The notes under the pieces are model-generated. The model did not search any database, was not told the origin of the DNA, and was given only the letters and a program-made list of their open reading frames with translations. Below, piece after piece: positions 1-5,934 of a stretch of DNA of 7,521 bases. Position numbers and translations under genes: made by a program. The number at the start of each line of letters is the position of its first letter. Position 1 is the stretch's first letter. The DNA comes from Deltaproteobacteria bacterium (lineage in GTDB: Bacteria > Desulfobacterota > Desulfobacteria > Desulfobacterales > SURF-7): positions 1-7,521 of the forward strand of contig JAFDJC010000166.1 of assembly GCA_019307665.1 (NCBI GenBank), in the 5' to 3' direction.

Positions 1-1
1 A

Positions 2-1144
2 AACAGTCTAATTCCGGTTGTCATGATAACAGGTCACGGAACAATAGAAACAGCTGTTAAAGCAACAAAATTTGGGGCTTTTGATTTTATTGAAAAGCCG
101 TTGTCCATAGACAAGGTGATTGTGGCAATTAATAATGCCCTTAATTTTAGAAAGCTGGAAGAAGAAAACAAGTATCTAAGAAAAAAAACAATTGAAAAAA
201 ATTCCATAGACGGCAACAGCCAGGCGGTTGCGTCTTTAAAAGAACAAATTGCCGTGGCCGCCCCCACAGAAGCCTGGATATTGATCACCGGAGAAAACGG
301 AACAGGTAAAGAACTGGTGGCCAGAACGATACACCAGTTAAGTCACAGGTCAGAGGAACCGCTTATCGATGTAAACTGTGCGGCAATTCCAAAAGAGCTG
401 ATTGAAAGCGAGCTTTTTGGTCATGAAAAAGGAGCGTTTTCAGGCGCAGCAACAAAATCAATCGGAAAGTTTGAATTTGCCGGAACCGGCACTGTTTTTT
501 TGGATGAAATAGGTGATATGAGCCTGCAGACCCAGGCAAAAATATTGCGAGTTCTTCAGGAATTGAAATTTCAGCGTGTGGGTGGCACTAGAACGCTGGA
601 AATGAAGGCAAGGCTGATTGTGGCAAGCAATAAAGATCTTGAAAAAGAGATCGAAAGAGGGAACTTTAGGGAAGACCTTTATTTTAGGCTTAACGTCATT
701 CCTATTGAAGTCCCACCCCTTAGAGGTCGGTATGAAGACATCCCGATTCTTGTTGAAACTTTTATGGCTAAATTTGTCGGTCAGCATCAGCGCGAGCCGA
801 AAACCTTAACCCAGGAAGCAATGGAATTGTTAACAGCCTATTCCTGGCCCGGCAATATCAGGGAGCTGAAAAATCTTTTGGAAAGGCTGGCGATTATGGT
901 GCAGAGCAATACAATTGATGTTTCAGATATTCCATCGCCATACAACCCTGCACTTGTGGAAAAACAGAAAATGAAGGAAATGAATTTTTTTTCATTTTCA
1001 AAACTGAAAGATGCCAAAAAGGCTTTTGAAGACGAGTTTATTAGAAGAAAACTTTTAAGCAATAAAAGTAATGTAGCTAAGACCGCAGAAAAAATCGGTG
1101 TTGACCGCAGCCTTTTACATAAAAAGCTAAAAAAAATGGTTTAA
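2..1144 (+). CDS. Sigma-54-dependent response regulator, NtrC/NtrX-like (5' end outside window)
   Basis: The reading frame is open from the left edge, so the gene is truncated and the phospho-acceptor Asp is not visible. Numbering from the Met at 23, the tail of a receiver domain is seen (conserved Thr3 in MITG and Lys25-Pro26 in EKP, to about residue 45). A short helical linker follows, then a AAA+ sigma-54 interaction domain: Walker A GENGTGKE at 90-97, GAFSGA loop at 137-142, Walker B GTVFLDE at 156-162, the arginine-rich FREDLYFRLN at 215-224 and the WPGNIREL sensor region at 275-282. A Fis-type helix-turn-helix closes the protein at about 340-373. Such proteins hydrolyse ATP to remodel the sigma-54 RNA polymerase closed complex after phosphorylation by a partner kinase. 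The wording of the receiver tail resembles NtrX, whose kinase gene ntrY would be expected upstream; this is inference. The stop lies 3 nt before rsmD. The GAFTGA Thr is Ser here. Confidence 0.93.
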   Translation, partial: NSLIPVVMITGHGTIETAVKATKFGAFDFIEKPLSIDKVIVAINNALNFRKLEEENKYLRKKTIEKNSIDGNSQAVASLKEQIAVAAPTEAWILITGENGTGKELVARTIHQLSHRSEEPLIDVNCAAIPKELIESELFGHEKGAFSGAATKSIGKFEFAGTGTVFLDEIGDMSLQTQAKILRVLQELKFQRVGGTRTLEMKARLIVASNKDLEKEIERGNFREDLYFRLNVIPIEVPPLRGRYEDIPILVETFMAKFVGQHQREPKTLTQEAMELLTAYSWPGNIRELKNLLERLAIMVQSNTIDVSDIPSPYNPALVEKQKMKEMNFFSFSKLKDAKKAFEDEFIRRKLLSNKSNVAKTAEKIGVDRSLLHKKLKKMV

Positions 1145-1147
1145 GAT

Positions 1148-1708
1148 ATGGGAGGGCTAAGAGTTATCAGTGGAATTTGCAAAGGCAGGAAACTAAAATC
1201 TGTAAGAGGCATAACAACAAGACCTACTACAGACAGGATGAGGGAGTCACTCTTTAATATCATAGCTTCAAAAATACCAGATGCTATGATCCTGGATCTT
1301 TTTGCAGGAACCGGTGCCTTGGGTATTGAGGCATTGAGCCGGGGAGCAAAATATTCGGTATTTATTGAAAGCAACAAAAATGCGCTATCAATTATTAATG
1401 AAAATATCTTGTTGTGCCAAATGAGCGAAAAAGCAAAAACCATTCAATGGGATATAGTCAAAAACCTTAAATGCATTGAATCGGCAAACCCTCCCTTTGA
1501 TATTGTGTTCATAGACCCGCCATACAAAAAAAAAATTATTAAAAAAACCATAGAAAATCTAAGAAAAACAGATTCTCTAAAAAAAAAGACGGATATTATC
1601 GTTGAACATTCTTCAGAAGAAGTATTACAGGAGGAATTTACAGGATATAGAATTTTAGATCAAAGAAAATATGGAAAGACAACATTTTCTTTTTTTAGAA
1701 TAATATAG
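1148..1708 (+). CDS. rsmD: 16S rRNA (guanine(966)-N(2))-methyltransferase RsmD
   Basis: This 186-residue protein matches the usual RsmD length and plan. It would transfer a methyl group from S-adenosylmethionine to the N2 of G966 in 16S rRNA during small-subunit assembly. Visible family features are the N-terminal RVISG...GRKL segment (5-16), the RPTTDRMRESLFN block (25-37), the SAM-binding DLFAGTG motif (50-56), an acidic residue ending strand 2 (Glu74), the catalytic DPPY motif (123-126) and the C-terminal KYGKTTFSFF tail (174-183). The ATG lies 3 nt after the regulator stop and has no clear Shine-Dalgarno, which fits translational coupling with the upstream gene. Two long adenine runs (1526-1535 and 1579-1587) encode lysine-rich stretches just after the catalytic motif, at sites prone to slippage. 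Identification is secure from motifs. Confidence 0.95.
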   Translation: MGGLRVISGICKGRKLKSVRGITTRPTTDRMRESLFNIIASKIPDAMILDLFAGTGALGIEALSRGAKYSVFIESNKNALSIINENILLCQMSEKAKTIQWDIVKNLKCIESANPPFDIVFIDPPYKKKIIKKTIENLRKTDSLKKKTDIIVEHSSEEVLQEEFTGYRILDQRKYGKTTFSFFRII

Positions 1709-1795
1709 TAATTGTAAATAACAGGCGTCTATAGGCCTTGTTTAAAACTTAAAGATTGGATTTCTATTGGACATGGATTTGGGAAAAGGAGGTTT
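1709..1795 (+). other. Short rsmD-coaD intergenic region
   Basis: These 87 nt separate two co-directional genes. No convincing promoter pair is visible. The segment AGGC...GCCT at about 1723-1738 could form only a 4-bp stem and lacks a following T-run, so it is not called a terminator. coaD is therefore probably cotranscribed with rsmD, although a non-canonical promoter cannot be excluded. An eight-codon ORF beginning with ATG at 1773 ends in TGA at 1797-1799, overlapping the coaD start as ATGA; it may be chance. Confidence 0.5.
1784..1793 (+). promoter_or_regulatory. Strong Shine-Dalgarno of coaD
   Basis: The sequence AAAAGGAGGT is an almost ideal anti-16S match. Its GGAGG core ends only 3 nt before the ATG at 1796, which is closer than the usual 5-9 nt. 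It fixes the coaD start, since the only nearby upstream ATG (1773) is in another frame. Confidence 0.8.
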
Positions 1796-2284
1796 ATGAA
1801 AAGGACAGCAATTTACCCAGGCACTTTTGATCCGCTGACAAACGGCCACATCGACATTATTAAAAGAGGGCTTAAACTTTTCGATATTATCATCGTAGCC
1901 ATACTTCATAATCCCGGAAAAAAAGCGTTATTTACTGTTGAAGAAAGGAAAGAGATAATTGAAAAAAGCCTTGAAGGAATTTCTAATATTGAAGTGGATT
2001 CATTTGGTGGGCTTCTTGTGGATTATGCGATCAAGCGCGACGCGGATGCCATACTTCGAGGAATGCGAGCTGTTTCGGATTTTGAGTATGAATTTCAGCT
2101 TGCGCTTATGAATCGCAGCCTGAACCGTGACGTCCAGACAGTTTTTTTGATGACTGGACTCCGCTGGATATTTACAAGTTCTTCAATTATCAAAGAAGCC
2201 GCAAGCTTTGGCGGAGACATAGAAAGCATGGTTCCGAAAATTGTCAATCAGAGATTAAAGGAAAAATTTAAGACTGCTTCTTAG
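1796..2284 (+). CDS. coaD: Phosphopantetheine adenylyltransferase CoaD
   Basis: CoaD transfers AMP from ATP to 4'-phosphopantetheine, giving dephospho-CoA in the fourth step of coenzyme A synthesis, in the cytoplasm. The 162-residue length is standard. The nucleotidyltransferase signature is intact: YPGTFDPLTNGH at 7-18 (Thr10 and His18 of the TxGH-type site), a conserved basic residue near Lys42, the ILRGMRAVSDFEYEFQLA block at 86-103 (Arg88, Arg91), and the C-terminal FTSSSIIKE motif at 126-134, equivalent to the ISSS motif of other family members. The start is supported by the adjacent strong Shine-Dalgarno. The last 17 bp overlap the end of the opposing DUF368 gene, so the two transcripts are complementary at their 3' ends. 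Confidence 0.97.
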   Translation: MKRTAIYPGTFDPLTNGHIDIIKRGLKLFDIIIVAILHNPGKKALFTVEERKEIIEKSLEGISNIEVDSFGGLLVDYAIKRDADAILRGMRAVSDFEYEFQLALMNRSLNRDVQTVFLMTGLRWIFTSSSIIKEAASFGGDIESMVPKIVNQRLKEKFKTAS

Positions 2285-3242
2285 AAAGCCTTTCAAGCAT
2301 AAAAACGATAACAAACCCGAGTATGGCAAAAAGAACTGCCGAATAGAATTCTGCATCAAAAGACGCAGGCAAAATATTTTTCTCCGAAAGAATATGGAGC
2401 TTTCCTCTGATCACCTTTGTGGCAATCGCCTCTTTCCATGGCCATATTTTGGTCATTGATCCAGCCATAAGGCCGGTGAGAAAGGCAAGTGTCAAATTGT
2501 GATATTTTTGAATAAGGTAATTCAGCAACCTGGAAAAGCTTAAGAGTCCGGCAGAACATCCTGTACAGAACACAATGATAATAATCATGTTCTCAAATAA
2601 AAAGGGATTTTTTAATGTTCCGGTGATAAATTCGTATTTCCCCAGTATTAAAAGTATAAATGCACCGCTAAGTCCGGGAAGGATCATGGCGCAGATGGCA
2701 ATAAATCCTGAAGCAAATATGAACCACATTGTTTCAGGAGTTGAGACAGGAATTATGTTGACAATACAATATGCTGCTGACGCTCCTGCAATCAGCCATC
2801 CACATGCACCAATGCTCCAGTTTTGAATCTTCTGCCCAACGACCAAAATCGAAGCGGCAATCAGTCCGAAAAACAGGCTCCACGTGCAAACAGGATAGCT
2901 ATGGAGGAGATAATTCATAAGCCTTGCCAGACTAATGATTGCAATTGATATGCCCAAAAAAAGAGATAAAAGAAATCTGCAGTGTACTTCTGAAAGAAAA
3001 CCTTTGATGTCAAACTTTAGAATGTGTTTAAACGCTATTAAGTTAATCGATTTAATTGCCTGAAGAAGATTTTCATATATACCTGTAATTAATGCTATTG
3101 TACCACCTGAAACTCCGGGAATAATATCAGCGGAACCCATACACAGCCCTTTCAATGACAACAAAGCAGCTTCTTTAATAGAAACGGGCCCCGGGCTGGC
3201 ACAGAATGCTTCAGTCCATGATTCGGTATTTTTTTGTTTCAC
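2268..3242 (-). CDS. DUF368 membrane protein, PopT-type polyprenyl-phosphate transporter family
   Basis: This 324-residue protein is largely hydrophobic, with perhaps eight or more membrane segments. It carries the DUF368 hallmark GSADIIPGVSGGT at 36-48 and a second, degenerate copy MILPGLSGAF at 186-195, as expected for a transporter with two related halves. Residues 104-131 and 235-262 align without gaps at about 12 of 28 positions (shared R-L-x-N-Y-L and G-L-x-A-x-S), showing an internal duplication. DUF368 proteins (PopT) have been reported to return undecaprenyl phosphate across the cytoplasmic membrane for cell-wall and surface-polymer synthesis; applying this here is by family. The start is GTG at 3240-3242, 3 nt after the pcm stop, with a GGAAGG Shine-Dalgarno lying in the end of pcm. 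It overlaps coaD tail to tail. Confidence 0.9.
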   Translation of the reverse strand: MKQKNTESWTEAFCASPGPVSIKEAALLSLKGLCMGSADIIPGVSGGTIALITGIYENLLQAIKSINLIAFKHILKFDIKGFLSEVHCRFLLSLFLGISIAIISLARLMNYLLHSYPVCTWSLFFGLIAASILVVGQKIQNWSIGACGWLIAGASAAYCIVNIIPVSTPETMWFIFASGFIAICAMILPGLSGAFILLILGKYEFITGTLKNPFLFENMIIIIVFCTGCSAGLLSFSRLLNYLIQKYHNLTLAFLTGLMAGSMTKIWPWKEAIATKVIRGKLHILSEKNILPASFDAEFYSAVLFAILGFVIVFMLERLSKKQS

Positions 3243-3245
3243 TTT

Positions 3246-3908
3246 CTATTCCTTCCATCCATACTCGCCTACAAGTTTTACAAATCTGCATCCCCCAAGG
3301 TTTGATTTTTTGATACCATTTTCATCCCTGAACAACTTAATAAGTTCCTGTGAATACGAAGGCCCGACCGGCATTATCAGGCGCCCGCCAATAGCAAGTT
3401 GATTGACAAGGACTGTTGGTATTTCCGGAGCTCCGGCAGTAACGATAATTGCATCAAATGGACTTTCTTCCTTCCATCCATGTGAACCGTCAGAATACCG
3501 GGTAACGATATTATGATAATGCAGTGTATCAAAAAATTGTCTTGCCTTGACGAGAAGCGAATGTTTTCTTTCAACAGTATAAACCCGGTATGCGATTTCG
3601 GCAAGAATTGCCGCCTGATACCCTGATCCTGTTCCGATTTCCAGCACCCGGTCATCAGGGCCGAGCTGAAGCGCCTGCGTCATTTCAGCTACAATATACG
3701 GTTGCGAAATAGTCTGCTGTTCACCGATAGGAAGTGGAAAATCGCCATATGCCTGATCCATTAATGCTTCACTGACAAATAAATGCCTGGGAACTTTATT
3801 CATGGCTTTGAGAACAGCAGGATCTGTGACACCTCTGCTTTTGATCTGCCGTTCAACCATGTCTTCACGCCAGCGCCTGTATTTCAAACCATCTTTGACC
3901 ATATTCAT
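3246..3908 (-). CDS. pcm: Protein-L-isoaspartate O-methyltransferase Pcm
   Basis: Pcm methylates L-isoaspartyl residues in damaged proteins with S-adenosylmethionine, starting their repair to aspartate. From the chosen ATG (3906-3908) the protein has 220 residues, close to the family norm. Features are the KVPRHLFV segment (38-45), substrate-site GEQQTISQPY (62-71), SAM motif I LEIGTGSGYQAA (89-100), SDG (139-141), the FDAIIVTAGA block (151-160) and the C-terminal RFVKLVGEYGW (208-218). The frame stays open to an ATG at 4053-4055, but those 49 extra residues resemble no Pcm segment and overlap a probable promoter at 3934-3962, so the shorter start is preferred. A second ATG at 3900-3902 is possible. 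The popT-like gene follows after 3 nt, suggesting a two-gene operon. Confidence 0.94.
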   Translation of the reverse strand: MNMVKDGLKYRRWREDMVERQIKSRGVTDPAVLKAMNKVPRHLFVSEALMDQAYGDFPLPIGEQQTISQPYIVAEMTQALQLGPDDRVLEIGTGSGYQAAILAEIAYRVYTVERKHSLLVKARQFFDTLHYHNIVTRYSDGSHGWKEESPFDAIIVTAGAPEIPTVLVNQLAIGGRLIMPVGPSYSQELIKLFRDENGIKKSNLGGCRFVKLVGEYGWKE

Positions 3909-4102
3909 AATCTCGTCTAAAACAAATTGAATGTTTTTATCAACTAAGCTGTTCGCCGTCAAGAAATTAAAAACTTGATAGATCTGCTTGTGGCTGCATA
4001 CAGTTCTTGATTTTTTATATAAAATCTTATAGTCTATGAAATTAAAACAGATCATTAACCTACTTTTTATTTTAACTATTCAACTTAGACCAGGCTCTTG
4101 CA
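3909..4102. other. Divergent intergenic region between pcm and the K+ channel gene
   Basis: These 194 AT-rich bases separate two divergent genes. Besides the possible pcm promoter, the plus strand has TTGATT (4007-4012) and TATAGT (4028-4033), a possible channel promoter with a short 15-nt spacer. The same stretch contains an imperfect inverted repeat GATTTT/AAAATC (4009-4014 and 4021-4026) around TTATAT, which could be an operator or merely base composition. No RNA gene is recognisable. Confidence 0.35.
3934..3962 (-). promoter_or_regulatory. Possible sigma-70-type promoter of pcm
   Basis: On the minus strand TTGACG (3957-3962, 5 of 6 consensus matches) is followed by a 17-nt spacer and TAAAAA (3934-3939, 4 of 6 matches). 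Transcription would start near 3927, leaving a leader of about 19 nt before the ATG at 3908. This placement supports the short pcm start. The -10 is weak, so the call is tentative. Confidence 0.4.
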
Positions 4103-5113
4103 TTGAACAGTTCTAAAAATCTTTTAATTTTAATTTTTTTATCAATACTATTTGTTGCCTTTGGAACTGCGGGTTATATGTGGATTGAAAAATGGGACCT
4201 TTTAGACGCCGTTTATATGACCGTTATCACTTTAACGACGGTGGGATTTGGTGAAGTACACGAAACCAGCCATAATGGACGCCTGTTCACCATCTTTTTG
4301 ATATTGTTCGGAGCGGGATTTTGTTTGTATGTTGCAGGTGCATTTGTTCAGTTTATGGTTGAAGGTAAAATCAGAACAATTCTCGGGAGAAAACGATTGG
4401 ATAAAAAAATTGACCGGTTAAAAAATCACTATATCGTCTGTGGTTATGGACGAATAGGTCGCGTTTTATGTAACAAACTGCGGGAAAAGAAACATCTTGA
4501 TGTGGTGGTTATTGAAAGCAATGCCGACCTGATTCCTGTAATGGATGAAGATGATGTCCTCTATATACGTGAAAATGCTTCAGATGAGACAAGCCTTATT
4601 AAGGCCGGTATAGAAAGGGCAAAAGCCCTTATAGCGGTACTTGCTACGGATACAGATAACGTTTTTCTAGTTCTGACAGCAAGGCAGCTTAACCCCGATA
4701 TTTTTATTATGGCAAGATCGGGAAGCAGGGAATCGAAATCAAAACTACGCACAGCCGGTGCAAACCAGGTTGAGTCACCATATGATACAGGTGCGACCAG
4801 TATGGCTAACAGGCTTTTGAGACCGACGGTTACAAATTTTCTTGACCTTGCTTTTGCTTATAAAAATAAAGATATTCAAATGGAAGAGATTCCGGTGGAT
4901 TCATCCTCGGACATGGCAAATAAAATGCTCAAAGATTCTGGTATTAGACAAAAATATGACCTGATTATCATTGCCATGAAAAAAAAAGATGGCAGTATGC
5001 TTTTTAACCCTTCATTTGAAACAATTATAGAACCCGGTGATACTGTAATCGCTGTTGGTGAGGAGCAGAATCTTCTTGGGCTTGAACAGGAATTAAGCCA
5101 TCAGATTTTATAG
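4103..5113 (+). CDS. Two-TM potassium channel with C-terminal RCK (TrkA-N/TrkA-C) domains, MthK-like
   Basis: This protein likely forms a tetrameric K+ pore in the cytoplasmic membrane gated by a ring of ligand-binding RCK domains. Residues 7-28 form TM1, the pore helix and selectivity filter TVGFG lie at 46-50, and TM2 spans about 60-86. A charged linker leads to an RCK Rossmann fold with GYGRIG (114-119) and an acidic residue ending strand 2 (Glu138), then a TrkA-C-like domain at about 255-325 (from IPVDSSS to DTVIAVGEE). Total length is 336 residues, the same plan and length as MthK. The start is TTG with only a weak CAGG upstream; the frame opens at 4076 and offers no ATG before the TM1 region. 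An internal TTG with a better Shine-Dalgarno lies at residue 99. The ligand (Ca2+, nucleotide or other) cannot be read from sequence alone. Its end overlaps the opposing cyclo-ligase gene by 13 bp. Confidence 0.92.
   Translation: MNSSKNLLILIFLSILFVAFGTAGYMWIEKWDLLDAVYMTVITLTTVGFGEVHETSHNGRLFTIFLILFGAGFCLYVAGAFVQFMVEGKIRTILGRKRLDKKIDRLKNHYIVCGYGRIGRVLCNKLREKKHLDVVVIESNADLIPVMDEDDVLYIRENASDETSLIKAGIERAKALIAVLATDTDNVFLVLTARQLNPDIFIMARSGSRESKSKLRTAGANQVESPYDTGATSMANRLLRPTVTNFLDLAFAYKNKDIQMEEIPVDSSSDMANKMLKDSGIRQKYDLIIIAMKKKDGSMLFNPSFETIIEPGDTVIAVGEEQNLLGLEQELSHQIL
4385..4399 (+). promoter_or_regulatory. Candidate internal translation start for a free RCK domain
   Basis: GGGAG at 4385-4389 is followed by 7 nt and an in-frame TTG at 4397-4399 (Leu99 of the channel). 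Translation from here would give a soluble protein of 238 residues that begins just before the Rossmann fold. The Shine-Dalgarno is better than the one at the gene's own TTG start. Functional use is inferred from MthK, where an internal start is known to supply free RCK subunits. Confidence 0.4.
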
Positions 5114-5688
5114 ATTATCCGTTGATCTGTAATAATAATATCAACATACTTATCGTGAGATTCCATTGGCACAAGCGGAACTATCTGTTCTTCAAATGCA
5201 AGCACTACTTTCCTTGTAGTAATCGGTAGTTTTGGAAGCAGGCGATCATAATAGCCTTCGCCAACACCTATCCGCCCGCCTTTTTCATCAAAGGCAAGTC
5301 CCGGGATGATAGCAATGTCAATCGATTCATGGGGCACGGTTTTGCACTGACCCGGGTCGGGTTCCAGGAAGCCATTCGGACCGGCAATCAGGCCTGTGTC
5401 AATGTTATCAATTTTCATTAGCGTCATCTCTTTTTTATCGTCATCAAATGCAGGAAGCACCGAAATTTTATTAGACGCAATGCTTTTTTTAACAATATCT
5501 TTAATATCGAATTTGTCATATCGGCTGATATAGAGCAAGGCTATATTGGCTTCTCTAAAATTAGCAAATGTGAACAGCCGATTTTCTATTTGCTTAATTT
5601 TATTTGATTTATCGTTTTCAGATAGTGAACTGACCGTTCTCACAATGTCATTTCGCAATTTTCGTTTGCTTTCTCTAATATCATCCAT
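5101..5688 (-). CDS. ygfA: 5-formyltetrahydrofolate cyclo-ligase (MTHFS)
   Basis: The enzyme uses ATP to convert 5-formyltetrahydrofolate to 5,10-methenyltetrahydrofolate, returning a storage or inhibitory folate to one-carbon metabolism. The 195-residue length is typical. Features are the basic N-terminal KRKLR (8-12, nucleotide and folate binding region), the GPNGFLEP segment (103-110) and the signature PGLAFDEKGGRIGVGEGYYDRLL (129-151), followed by HDKYVDIIITD (178-188). In the usual G-x-G-G/K-G-Y-Y-D loop the fourth position is Glu144, a less common residue that may be neutral. The ATG at 5686-5688 has a good Shine-Dalgarno (GGAG, 7-nt spacing), and a consensus promoter lies 93 nt upstream. 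In gammaproteobacteria this gene follows the 6S RNA gene, but no 6S-like sequence is seen here. Confidence 0.93.
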   Translation of the reverse strand: MDDIRESKRKLRNDIVRTVSSLSENDKSNKIKQIENRLFTFANFREANIALLYISRYDKFDIKDIVKKSIASNKISVLPAFDDDKKEMTLMKIDNIDTGLIAGPNGFLEPDPGQCKTVPHESIDIAIIPGLAFDEKGGRIGVGEGYYDRLLPKLPITTRKVVLAFEEQIVPLVPMESHDKYVDIIITDQRIIYKI

Positions 5689-5780
5689 TGCTAATCTCCG
5701 GGATATTGAAAGTTTCTTAAAAATACCGTGTAATCATTTTATAAAGTATGAATTCTTTCCATATGGAATACAAAGTTTCA

Positions 5781-5810
5781 ATTATACACAAAATTATATT
5801 TCAATGTCAA
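5781..5810 (-). promoter_or_regulatory. Consensus sigma-70-type promoter of the cyclo-ligase gene
   Basis: On the minus strand a perfect TTGACA (5805-5810) is followed by an 18-nt spacer and a perfect TATAAT (5781-5786). The predicted start near 5774 gives a leader of about 86 nt before the ATG at 5688. This is the strongest promoter in the window. The leader includes the 12-bp palindrome TTCCATATGGAA at 5757-5768, close to the predicted start point, which could be an operator or a tiny stem. Confidence 0.75.
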
Positions 5811-5822
5811 CTCGCAACTCGC
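5809..5822 (-). repeat. Tandem 7-bp direct repeat abutting the -35 element
   Basis: AACTCGC occurs twice in tandem on the plus strand (5809-5815 and 5816-5822); on the minus strand it reads GCGAGTT twice, its last two bases being the first two of the -35 hexamer. The position directly upstream of a perfect promoter fits a binding site for an activator or repressor. A 12-bp palindrome CAATAATTATTG (5822-5833) lies next to it. Confidence 0.6.
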
Positions 5823-5934
5823 AATAATTATTGACCAAATGTTTTTTTCGTGGTAGCAATAACCTTTTTAAGTCAGTTATTATTTGGCAACAGCAGGCCT
5901 TTTTACTTTTTCAAAATAATTATATAGGTATATT

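Larger units (their letters stand above)
5689..5934. other. Divergent intergenic region between cyclo-ligase gene and serS
   Basis: This 246-bp AT-rich region holds the minus-strand promoter and the repeats described separately. For serS, a possible -10 TATTAT (5878-5883) is present but no convincing -35 at the right distance. An inverted repeat AATAAC/GTTATT (5858-5863 and 5876-5881) surrounds a 12-nt centre. No T-box, tRNA or 6S RNA could be recognised. Confidence 0.4.

Noticed and set aside
1723..1738. Terminator hairpin after rsmD
   Set aside because: The AGGC/GCCT stem is only 4 bp and no T-run follows it.
2575..2826. Open frame of 83 codons on the plus strand opposite the DUF368 gene
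   Set aside because: It is a shadow of the well-supported minus-strand gene and has no family features or Shine-Dalgarno.
3195..3213. Sigma-54-like element TGGCAC...TGC at the start of the DUF368 gene
   Set aside because: The GG-GC spacing is 8 instead of 10 nt, and it lies inside coding sequence in the wrong orientation for any gene here.
5546..5827. Plus-strand open frame of 93 codons spanning the cyclo-ligase N-terminus and the intergenic region
   Set aside because: It runs antisense through a real coding region and its promoter, with a composition that does not look like a protein.
5884..5905. Sigma-54 promoter (TTGGCAAC...GC) before serS
   Set aside because: The GG-to-GC distance and the missing TTGC element do not match the -24/-12 consensus.
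5689..5934. 6S RNA gene (ssrS) upstream of the cyclo-ligase gene, as in gammaproteobacteria
   Set aside because: The region is AT-rich, and only about 86 nt lie between the predicted transcript start and the ATG; no long rod-like hairpin with a central bubble can be drawn.
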